DNA of 41,654 bases from an uncultured Bacteroidales bacterium (lineage in GTDB: Bacteria; Bacteroidota; Bacteroidia; Bacteroidales; Paludibacteraceae), in contig CADCCH010000015.1 in NCBI GenBank assembly GCA_902799875.1, positions 1-41,654 of the forward strand. Direction: 5' to 3'. Below, piece after piece: positions 33,939 to 40,729 of the stretch. Both the position numbers and the translations under genes were made by a program. The notes under the pieces are model-generated. The model was not told the DNA's origin and did not search any database. It was given only the letters and a program-made list of their open reading frames with translations. How positions within the stretch are numbered: the first letter of the stretch is position 1; each line of letters begins with the position of its first letter.

Positions 33939-34234
33939 AACGGCGTCCTGCATAACACATAGGAACCGGAAAACTCAACAAATAACAACTAACCGAGTGC
34001 AAATGCTTCACTAATGGCGTGCCGGTACTCTACGCCGAGACCCGCGAAAGCGGTAGCGATGAGGTGGCCGGATTACAGAGGAAAAAGCAGGCCTCAATTC
34101 CTATCTATCGGAAGTTTTCTCGAGTAAAAAGTTATGCAGACGCTTTTTTTGTGCCCAAATATTTGCAAAAATGACGCAAAGCTGAAAAATTTTCAATCAC
34201 ATTTGAAAAAAAACATTAAAAATTACATATTTTC
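33939..34234. other. Gene-poor region with candidate RNA structures or decayed coding
   Basis: No gene is supported here. Visible structures: GGCGT/ACGCC (34016-34020 with 34032-34036), CCGC-GAAA-GCGG with a GNRA loop (34042-34053) and GAGG/CCTC (34061-34064 with 34092-34095). Two 7-nt complements, ATAGGAA/TTCCTAT and GAAAACT/AGTTTTC, would cross as a pseudoknot over 33959-34119. A 60-odd-codon frame from 33986 to a TGA near 34175 lacks an early ATG and ends RKFSRVKSYADAFF, so it could be a decayed gene tail. No promoter of the local type is seen on either strand. The last 100 bp are very A/T-rich. Confidence 0.35.
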
Positions 34235-34265
34235 TTGTGTGTTTGAAAAAAAAGTAGTATCTTTG
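34235..34265 (+). promoter_or_regulatory. Promoter of the AAA_14/DUF4143 ATPase gene
   Basis: -33 TTG (34235-34237), 20-nt spacer TGTGTTTGAAAAAAAAGTAG, -7 TATCTTTG (34258-34265), then CGGCGG. The predicted start near 34272 leaves only about 19 nt before the ATG at 34291. Confidence 0.8.
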
Positions 34266-34290
34266 CGGCGGTTTTTAATTGATTGCTTAT

Positions 34291-35553
34291 ATGTTAGAGC
34301 AAATTCGCAAGTACAATCTTTGGGATGGCAATGTGCCAGAGTTGGGTTTTTTACGTTCCAATTACACAGATCAAATACACGCTGCGACAGGTAATAATCT
34401 TGTTAAAGTTCTTATCGGTCAACGTCGTACCGGTAAGAGTTTTGTACTGCGTCAGTTGGCCAAACGGCTGATGGACGAAGGTGTTCCTGAGCAGAATATT
34501 TTATATATAAATAAGGAGTATCTGGAGTTTGGGGATGTCAAAACAGCTGAAGATCTACAGCAGTTATACCAAGAATACCGTTCAGCGTTTCATCCCCAAG
34601 GAAAAGTATATCTTTTCTTGGATGAGGTGCAATTGGTGTTGAGATGGGAGCAGTTCGTCAATTCGCACTCTCAAGATTTTGCAGAGCCACAAGAACTGTT
34701 CATCAGCGGTTCCAACTCTGATTTGTTATCTGGGGAATTAGCATCTTTGCTTTCCGGGCGATACGTTGAGTTTGAGATACTGCCATTTAGTTTTCAGGAA
34801 TACACAGCGATGGAGAGTTTGCCGATGACGCGAGCCAATTATCTCCAATTCTTGCAAATGGGAATGCTGCCGGAGCTTTTTCATTTAAATACGGAAGATA
34901 TGCGGCGCAATTATGTGTCTGCTGTCAAAGATACCGTTATGCTAAGGGATATAGTGCGTCGGTATAATGTCAAAGATCCGCAATTATTGGAAGACCTGTT
35001 CCGCTATCTGGTGAATAATGCCGGACATCTGGTTTCTGTTTCCAATATCGTCAATTATTTCAAATCACAAGGACGCAAGACCAACTATGAGACCTTATCT
35101 TCGTATATCTCGTATCTGGGCAAGGCTTTCTTGATGCACAAGGCAGAACGGTATCATATAGCCGGAAAAGAACTGCTTTCCGGAAATAGCAAGTATTACA
35201 GCAATGATCTTGCTTATTACAACTATCTGTATCGCGGTTTTTCCTATGGGATGGGTAGCCTGTTGGAGAATGCTATCTATCTGGATATGCGTCGCAAGGG
35301 ATGGCTGACGTATGTCGGCGTGCACGGACAATCAGAAGTGGACTTTGTCGGCATAAAAGGCGAGCAGAAGATATACGTGCAGGTGTGTTGGGAAATGGCG
35401 GGAGACGAGGAGACAGCCAAACGAGAGTACGCACCATTACTGAAAATAGCAGACCAGTATCGCAAAGTTGTAGTCTCGTTGGATGAAATCCGATTCCCGA
35501 ACAACAATGGAATAGAGCACCTCTTTCCCTGGGAGTTCTCTGCGCTCCTTTGA
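34291..35553 (+). CDS. AAA_14/DUF4143-type ATPase
   Basis: 420 residues. Walker A is LIGQRRTGKSF (residues 41-51) and Walker B KVYLFLDEVQLV (105-116). The sensor-like stretch LFISGSNSDLLSGELASLLSGRYVEFEILPFSFQEY is the AAA_14 hallmark. The C-terminal DUF4143 domain (about 200-420) has NIVNYFKSQGRKTNYETLSSYISYL and a nuclease-like GQSEVDFVGIKGEQKIYVQVCWEM. In the last motif the expected catalytic Lys (E-V-K) is replaced (VQVCWEM), so nuclease activity is doubtful. These proteins are common and poorly understood. The frame could start at a TTG at 34279; I use the ATG. It stands alone between an OMP operon and a glycan operon, with its own promoter and a terminator downstream. Confidence 0.88.
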   Translation: MLEQIRKYNLWDGNVPELGFLRSNYTDQIHAATGNNLVKVLIGQRRTGKSFVLRQLAKRLMDEGVPEQNILYINKEYLEFGDVKTAEDLQQLYQEYRSAFHPQGKVYLFLDEVQLVLRWEQFVNSHSQDFAEPQELFISGSNSDLLSGELASLLSGRYVEFEILPFSFQEYTAMESLPMTRANYLQFLQMGMLPELFHLNTEDMRRNYVSAVKDTVMLRDIVRRYNVKDPQLLEDLFRYLVNNAGHLVSVSNIVNYFKSQGRKTNYETLSSYISYLGKAFLMHKAERYHIAGKELLSGNSKYYSNDLAYYNYLYRGFSYGMGSLLENAIYLDMRRKGWLTYVGVHGQSEVDFVGIKGEQKIYVQVCWEMAGDEETAKREYAPLLKIADQYRKVVVSLDEIRFPNNNGIEHLFPWEFSALL

Positions 35554-35564
35554 GAATGATGTAA

Positions 35565-35678
35565 GGTTTTTACTATGGAAGACAACGTCTCACTGAAGAA
35601 GGAAATCAAACGGTGACAAATTGTCACCAACTGAAATTACCAGCTGCAGACGGTAAGAAATATCTTACAGAACCGTGA
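35565..35678 (+). pseudogene. Possible remnant of a Bro-type phage antirepressor gene
   Basis: One plus-strand frame between stops at 35562 and 35676 reads a short peptide containing NQTVTNCHQLKLPAADGKKY followed by LTEP and a stop. From memory the TNCHQLKL.A.DGK.Y.TD pattern resembles an internal segment of Bro/antirepressor-like phage proteins, but there is no start region and nothing family-like after the stop. It may be a relic of a mobile element beside the ATPase gene. Weak call. Confidence 0.25.
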
Positions 35679-35690
35679 CAAATTGTCACG
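35612..35690. repeat. Two identical 15-bp dyads flanking a third inverted repeat
   Basis: GTGACAAATTGTCAC (arms of 7 around a central A) occurs at 35613-35627 and 35675-35689. Flanking bases extend each dyad by one pair (G..C and C..G). Between them GTAAGA (35653-35658) pairs with TCTTAC (35663-35668). Dyad centres are about 62 bp apart. They could be operator sites or stem-loops; no regulator is identified. Confidence 0.6.
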
Positions 35691-35734
35691 CTTTAAAATC
35701 CCTCCCCTGCGGTTAAGTTTTGCACAAAAACAAT

Positions 35735-35763
35735 AAATCTGCATCAAAAGTGCAGATTTTTTT
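35735..35763 (+). terminator. Intrinsic terminator
   Basis: AAATCTGCA (35735-35743), 7-nt loop, TGCAGATTT (35751-35759), and the T-run extends to 35763. The 9-bp stem is perfect. It would end transcription from the ATPase side. Its T-run overlaps the -33 box of the next promoter. Confidence 0.8.
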
Positions 35764-35792
35764 GCATATCTCAATTTTTTGTAGTAATTTTG
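35761..35792 (+). promoter_or_regulatory. Promoter of the glf polysaccharide operon
   Basis: -33 TTTG (35761-35764), 20-nt spacer CATATCTCAATTTTTTGTAG, -7 TAATTTTG (35785-35792), then CACTCG. The predicted start near 35799 gives a leader of about 420 nt before glf. Confidence 0.82.
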
Positions 35793-35798
35793 CACTCG

Positions 35799-36220
35799 CA
35801 AACTCACGCTGAGGGCAATTTTGCTTTAAGGGTTGGGTTTGTTGGCGTCAATCCTCTCGCTGTGAAGCGGCTTTAGGGCTCCCGCAAAATTTATTTTGTG
35901 GGAAGAGGAGGAAGCACAACCATTACATTTGTTGCGTAGCAACTTAATCATGGATTGTCGCTTCCGACGACAGACATATTTAATGGCGTTTGCTAACGCT
36001 TGTTTTTGACTACTGAAACCTAGGAAATTTCAAAAGTCGAAAGATTTCAAAACAAGTAGTAGTAGATGCTCATGGGGTGTATCATACGCCTACGTGTACT
36101 TATTATAGTACGCGTATGCACACGTTTATACACAGCGTGGGTTTCTGCATTGCTTATTCGAATCTTTCGGTTTTCCTAGGACCTCAGTAGCGGATAAGCA
36201 ATAAAAGAGATCCGCGTTTT
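35799..36220 (+). ncRNA. Long, structured leader RNA upstream of glf
   Basis: No protein gene is supported in these 420 nt, but foldable elements are dense. GGTTG (35831-35835) pairs with CAACC (35917-35921). TCCTCT (35852-35857) pairs with AGAGGA (35904-35909), enclosing CGCT-GTGA-AGCG (35858-35869, GNRA loop) and a 10-bp hairpin TCCCGCAAAA/TTTTGTGGGA (35880-35903), which together form a three-way junction. Three small hairpins follow at 35931-35943, 35955-35970 and 35985-36000. CTTGTTTT/AAAACAAG pairs 35999-36006 with 36049-36056. A longer hairpin spans 36077-36124, and an 11-bp stem pairs 36153-36163 with 36192-36202, just before the glf start. Possible roles are antitermination, a riboswitch, or a small RNA; none is shown. 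Confidence 0.5.
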
Positions 36221-37438
36221 ATGTATAAAGGTCCGAAGTACGATTTTCTCATAGTTGGTTCCGGCTTGTTCGGAGCTACCTTTGCCTACAAAGCCAAACA
36301 AGCAGGCAAGTCATGTCTCGTCATCGACAAACGTCCGCAACTCGGCGGCAATGTCTATTGTGAGCAAACCGAAGGCATCAACGTCCACAAGTACGGTGCC
36401 CATATTTTCCATACTGCCAACAAAGCCGTGTGGGATTTCGTCAATGCACTTGTGCCTTTCAACCGCTACACCAACTGCCCTGTCGCTAACTTTCACGGCG
36501 AACTATACAACCTGCCCTTCAACATGAACACCTTCTATCAGATGTGGGGCGTTCATACTCCCGAAGAGGCACAAGCAAAGATCGCTGAGCAGCGTGCAGC
36601 TGTAACCGCCAAACTTGATGGATCTGAGCCTCGCAATCTGGAGGAGCAAGCGTTGCTTTTAGTTGGTCACGACATCTACGAAAAACTCATCAAAGAGTAC
36701 ACCGAGAAACAATGGGGACGACCCTGCACGGAACTTCCGGCTTTCATCATTCGTCGTCTGCCCTTGCGCTTTGTCTTTGACAACAACTATTTCAACGATC
36801 CGTACCAAGGCATCCCTATTGGCGGTTACAATCTCCTTATAGACAAACTACTCGAAGGCGCAGAAGTTAAAACCAACTGCGACTTCTTCCATGATTACAA
36901 AGATTCTTGGCGCGATCTTGCCGACACGCTCGTTTACACCGGACAACTCGACGAATATTTCGACTTCCGTTTAGGTCGTCTTGATTGGCGTACAGTCTCG
37001 TTCAAGACGCGCATTGAAGACACCCCAAACTACCAAGGCAATGCTGTTGTTAACTACACCTCGCACGAAGTACCTTATACCCGCGTCATCGAGCACAAGC
37101 ACTTCGAGTCTTTCGGTCAAGCGGTCTATGACAATCCCAAAACGGTCATCAGCGAAGAATATTCCACCGAGTTCAAACCCGGCATGGAACCGTACTATCC
37201 TGTCAACGATGACCGCAACAACTCCCTTGCCGACCAATACCGTGCTCTTGCCGCTGCCGAACCCAACGTCCTCTTCGGAGGACGATTAGCCGAATATAAA
37301 TACTACGACATGGCTCCAACTATCGAGTCAGCAATAAATGCCGTTGACCAAATCCTCACACACTATACTCACAGAAATGAAATACAAATAGATAATGAAA
37401 TATATTCATCCGAGGAGATATTTGCGAAGATTGTTTAA
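36221..37438 (+). CDS. glf: UDP-galactopyranose mutase
   Basis: 405 residues, a flavoenzyme that interconverts UDP-galactopyranose and UDP-galactofuranose in the cytoplasm. The FAD-binding start YDFLIVGSGLFGATFAYKAKQAGKSCLVIDKRPQLGGNVYCE is typical, as are HKYGAHIFHTANKAVWDFVN, EKLIKEYTEKQWGRPCTELP, RLPLRFVFDNNYFNDPYQGIPIGGY, and the end FGGRLAEYKYYDMAPTIESAI. It is the first gene of the plus-strand glycan operon and implies galactofuranose in its product. It is preceded by the 420-nt leader. Its last 44 bp overlap the next gene in another frame, and its C-terminus (about residues 385-405) is more A/T-rich than the rest. Confidence 0.95.
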   Translation: MYKGPKYDFLIVGSGLFGATFAYKAKQAGKSCLVIDKRPQLGGNVYCEQTEGINVHKYGAHIFHTANKAVWDFVNALVPFNRYTNCPVANFHGELYNLPFNMNTFYQMWGVHTPEEAQAKIAEQRAAVTAKLDGSEPRNLEEQALLLVGHDIYEKLIKEYTEKQWGRPCTELPAFIIRRLPLRFVFDNNYFNDPYQGIPIGGYNLLIDKLLEGAEVKTNCDFFHDYKDSWRDLADTLVYTGQLDEYFDFRLGRLDWRTVSFKTRIEDTPNYQGNAVVNYTSHEVPYTRVIEHKHFESFGQAVYDNPKTVISEEYSTEFKPGMEPYYPVNDDRNNSLADQYRALAAAEPNVLFGGRLAEYKYYDMAPTIESAINAVDQILTHYTHRNEIQIDNEIYSSEEIFAKIV

Positions 37439-38210
37439 TCCAATAAAAGAGCTGTTCTGTTCCGGCATCAATTGGAGAAAGACTATTGTATTTAATTTTC
37501 ACATGTTACCATACGATATAGCAAAGCATTTACCTATTTTATTGTATGGCAAAGTTGATATTTCGCATTGTACGGGTAAGATCCAATTTCTTTCTAATGA
37601 ACCGATAAAACGAGGTAGTTGGATTATTGGACAAAGTGATTGTATGGTTAACGGTCTTGGGACCCATTATGATGTAACATGGATGGCAGTAGAAGGAACA
37701 TTATTATTAGGAAACACAGGTCGTATTGCTAATGGATGTAGAATTTCTGTTCTCAAAGGTGCAACTCTAACCATGGGCAACGGGGTATTGCTTAATGCTA
37801 ATGGAAGGATATCTTGTTACGAAAGCATAATTATCGGTAACAAAATACATATATCATGGGATGGACAAATATATGATACAGACTTTCACTATGTTATTTC
37901 TGATAATGGAATTGTCCGGCGAAGAAGTAAATCCGTTTCTATTGGCGATGGAGCATGGATAGGACATAATGTTACTATATGCAAAGGAGCAGCAATAGGA
38001 AAAGGCTGTATAGTTGCTTCCCACAGTCTTTTGAATAAAGATTTCGGAGAATATCAAAATTGTATATTTGCGGGTATACCTGCTGTGTTAGTAAAAGAAG
38101 GATATAAACGAATTTATAATCTAAGTACGGAATATAATCTAATGACCTATTTTACACAAAATAAAGATGTTAGTCAAATTATTTTAAACAATGAAAATCT
38201 CATCATTTGA
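37395..38210 (+). CDS. Hexapeptide-repeat acyltransferase-like protein
   Basis: 271 residues. An N-terminal part of about 90 residues without repeat is followed by left-handed beta-helix rungs (LLLGNTGRIANGCRISVLKGATLTMGNGVLLNANGRISCYESIIIGNKIHIS) and VSIGDGAWIGHNVTICKGAAIGKGCIVASHSLLNK. It ends in the FAGIPAVLVKEGYKRI motif usual for sugar O-acetyltransferases. A DTDFH motif (about residue 156) offers the candidate catalytic His. It overlaps glf by 44 bp and the HAD gene by 20 bp, so translation is coupled. Markedly A/T-rich compared with glf, which points to a different origin. Confidence 0.85.
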   Translation: MKYIHPRRYLRRLFNPIKELFCSGINWRKTIVFNFHMLPYDIAKHLPILLYGKVDISHCTGKIQFLSNEPIKRGSWIIGQSDCMVNGLGTHYDVTWMAVEGTLLLGNTGRIANGCRISVLKGATLTMGNGVLLNANGRISCYESIIIGNKIHISWDGQIYDTDFHYVISDNGIVRRRSKSVSIGDGAWIGHNVTICKGAAIGKGCIVASHSLLNKDFGEYQNCIFAGIPAVLVKEGYKRIYNLSTEYNLMTYFTQNKDVSQIILNNENLII

Positions 38211-39858
38211 TATATTTGATACTTGTTTAGTTCGTAAATGCGGTACACCTGAGAACTTTTTTGATGTTTTCTCGTTAAAAGTATTTAATCACGAAGTTCC
38301 GGAATGGGCAAGGCAAGAGTTTGTTGCCGCTCGCAGATTGACAGAGCAAAAGTTGTGGCAAGAGAATCCGCGTTACACACTCCAAGATATATGGGTGGAA
38401 TTTGAATGGTCGCATCAGTTCTTAAAACCCAAGAAAGAACTATGCCAATTAGAGCAAGAATTAGAGCGTGAGATGCTTGTTCCGGTGCTATCGATGCGCG
38501 ATAAAGTGAATGAATGCCGCAAACATGGAGACATGATCATTTTTATCTCCGATATGTACCTGTCGTCTGATTTTCTCATCGATATCTTGCGTAACTACGG
38601 ATTCTATCAAGACGGTGATGCGCTCTATGTCAGTTGTGAGTGCGGTGCTATGAAATGGGATGGAGAGTTGTTCGAATATGTACGCAAACAAGAGAACTTG
38701 CCATCATTCCGTCATTGGCATCACTATGGGGACAACAAGCAAGGTGACTATAATGCTCCAAAGAAATTAGGCATCAAATGTACACTCATTAATCATGCAT
38801 ATACTCCGTACCAGCAACAATGGGCAGAAAATGACTATTCGCTTGGTTTCAAGTATCCCAGTATCCTTGCTGGATTAGGTCGCGCAATCCATTATAGTAC
38901 AGAATGGAATACACACACGGATTTTGTACTTGATATTATCGCGCCATTCTATTGCTCTCTCGTCTACCGAATGATGAAGGATGCGGAGCAAAGAGGCATA
39001 AAACGATTGTATTTCTGTGCAAGAGATGCTTGGCCATTATTCAATATTGCATTGATATTTAAGTCATTATTTCCTTCTATAGAAAGTAAGTATCTCTATA
39101 TTTCACGTAAATCTTTGTATGAAGGCAATGAAGAGGCGAAAATCCGTTACTTTGAGCAAATGAGACTTGCTACTCATGGAAAAGATGTGGCTATAGTAGA
39201 TGTACGATCACAAGGAAAGACTCAGCGTTTCTTGAGTGACTTTTTAATAAAAAAGGGATATCAAGAAGTATTTGGCTATTATTTTGAAATGTTTACACTC
39301 AAAGAAATGAAGTATTTAAATCCATATCATTGCGAGATCAATCATGCTTATCTCATAGCTAATAAGAATATGCATAGGTTGCTATCATCTTGGCAATTAT
39401 ATGAGGATTATTTCTCCATGAACGATCAATTAAAAACAGTGGATTATGAAACTGAATCAGGAAAGGCAGTTCCTGTATTTAGTAAAGAAGATGATTGTGA
39501 GAATAGTACCAACAACAATGCCGGTTATTGGATGAAAATCCATGCCCAGATTGTAGAGCAATATGCGCATTCTTACATAGGTTTAGGATTGTATGAATAT
39601 AGTGAACATATAGTGGAAAATATTGTCACACCTACATTGACGAGATTTTTCACCGTCCCAGAAAAACATTATCTTGGAGCACTTACCGAGTTCTATGCAT
39701 ATAATTATAATGTGGGTAAGTATGTACCATACGTTGGAAATATTTTCTCAGTACAGTCTTTGAAACATAAGACGCATTATTTCATTTGGCGTAGGGCATC
39801 TATCGTTAATAGTTTGCCATCTTGGGTTACTCGTTTTATATTAAACAAAAATTTATAA
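38191..39858 (+). CDS. HAD-superfamily protein of polysaccharide clusters (COG5610-like)
   Basis: 555 residues. The N-terminal HAD motif I is SFDIFDTCLVR (nucleophile Asp in DIFDT, about residues 5-12), motif II IFISDMYLSS (about 110-119) and the acidic motif HHYGDNKQGDYNAPKKLG (about 178-195). The C-terminal half (about 230-555) has no domain I can name but includes KRLYFCARDAWPLFNIALIFK and VAIVDVRSQGKTQRFLSDFL, a second Rossmann-like region seen in this family. It is common next to glycosyltransferases in capsule clusters, but its reaction is unknown. It overlaps the acyltransferase gene by 20 bp and is 7 bp before the DUF4422 gene. Confidence 0.8.
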   Translation: MKISSFDIFDTCLVRKCGTPENFFDVFSLKVFNHEVPEWARQEFVAARRLTEQKLWQENPRYTLQDIWVEFEWSHQFLKPKKELCQLEQELEREMLVPVLSMRDKVNECRKHGDMIIFISDMYLSSDFLIDILRNYGFYQDGDALYVSCECGAMKWDGELFEYVRKQENLPSFRHWHHYGDNKQGDYNAPKKLGIKCTLINHAYTPYQQQWAENDYSLGFKYPSILAGLGRAIHYSTEWNTHTDFVLDIIAPFYCSLVYRMMKDAEQRGIKRLYFCARDAWPLFNIALIFKSLFPSIESKYLYISRKSLYEGNEEAKIRYFEQMRLATHGKDVAIVDVRSQGKTQRFLSDFLIKKGYQEVFGYYFEMFTLKEMKYLNPYHCEINHAYLIANKNMHRLLSSWQLYEDYFSMNDQLKTVDYETESGKAVPVFSKEDDCENSTNNNAGYWMKIHAQIVEQYAHSYIGLGLYEYSEHIVENIVTPTLTRFFTVPEKHYLGALTEFYAYNYNVGKYVPYVGNIFSVQSLKHKTHYFIWRRASIVNSLPSWVTRFILNKNL

Positions 39859-39865
39859 AAGAGAT

Positions 39866-40729
39866 ATGAAAACTGCAAAAATAATCGTTTGTTGCCATAA
39901 GCAAGATGTTATGGCTAACCAAGAACCGTATTTTCCGGTTCATGTAGGAAAGGCATTATCTGATGCTAAGTTAGGAATCCAACCTGATGATGAAGGTGAA
40001 AATATCTCTGCCAAGAACCGCAGTTATTGTGAGTTGACAGGCTTGTACTGGGCATGGAAGAATCTCAAAAATGTGGACGTGGTAGGATTATGTCATTATC
40101 GTCGCTATTTCGATTTCCACAATCAATGTGATACCGTTATGCCGGAAACACCCTACAAAACAGAAGATTTTGGTAAACTTGATCTGAGTATTCCTAATGA
40201 AGTTCTGGAATCTATACACGACGGAGAGGCGTATGTTGTAAAGCCGCGTTTCTATCGAGAATCGCTCTATGTTAATTATTGCTTGGCACATATTTCGGAT
40301 GACATACGCACGATTGAGAAACATATTATGACCACCCAACCGGAAAATATCCGTTGGGCATGGTATGAGTATATGCACCGTGGTTGCCAACTTCGCCATT
40401 ACAATATGTTCATCATGACGTGGAAAGACTTCGATGCTTATTGTTCTTGGCTTTTTCCGCTACTTGCAGAAATGGAGAAACAGATAGATATTTCCCATTA
40501 TTCACCTGTACAAGGACGTATATTTGGTTATATGGCTGAGCGATTGATGAACGTATGGTTGTTGGCAAATAAATTCCAATTACACGAAAAACCGGTAATA
40601 TGGTTCAACGACTATCCTGGAAATGCTTCACGTAGCCATCTAAAATACTATCGCAATCTATTCCGTAGTAAGTTGGCTTTGGCGATAACTCGCGGCGAAT
40701 ATAAAAACTTCAAGAAATCATGGCAGTAA
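39866..40729 (+). CDS. DUF4422 glycosyltransferase-like protein
   Basis: 287 residues. Family signatures: IIVCCHKQDVMANQEPYFPVHVGKAL at the N-terminus, ENISAKNRSYCELTGLYWAWKNLKNVDVVGLCHYRRYFDF (about residues 45-88), and later FIMTWKDFDAYCSWLFPLL and GYMAERLMNVWLLANK. Proteins of this family stand in capsule and O-antigen clusters and are considered glycosyltransferases. No membrane segment is present. The next GT2 gene begins inside its last 10 bp. Confidence 0.85.
   Translation: MKTAKIIVCCHKQDVMANQEPYFPVHVGKALSDAKLGIQPDDEGENISAKNRSYCELTGLYWAWKNLKNVDVVGLCHYRRYFDFHNQCDTVMPETPYKTEDFGKLDLSIPNEVLESIHDGEAYVVKPRFYRESLYVNYCLAHISDDIRTIEKHIMTTQPENIRWAWYEYMHRGCQLRHYNMFIMTWKDFDAYCSWLFPLLAEMEKQIDISHYSPVQGRIFGYMAERLMNVWLLANKFQLHEKPVIWFNDYPGNASRSHLKYYRNLFRSKLALAITRGEYKNFKKSWQ

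Noticed and set aside
34134..34394. 86-codon frame MQTLFLCPNICKND...
   Set aside because: It crosses the ATPase promoter and start in another frame and has no recognisable domain.
35799..36220. tRNA, tmRNA or RNase P RNA in the glf leader
   Set aside because: I could find no cloverleaf, no CCA end, no tmRNA tag frame and no RNase P core motifs.
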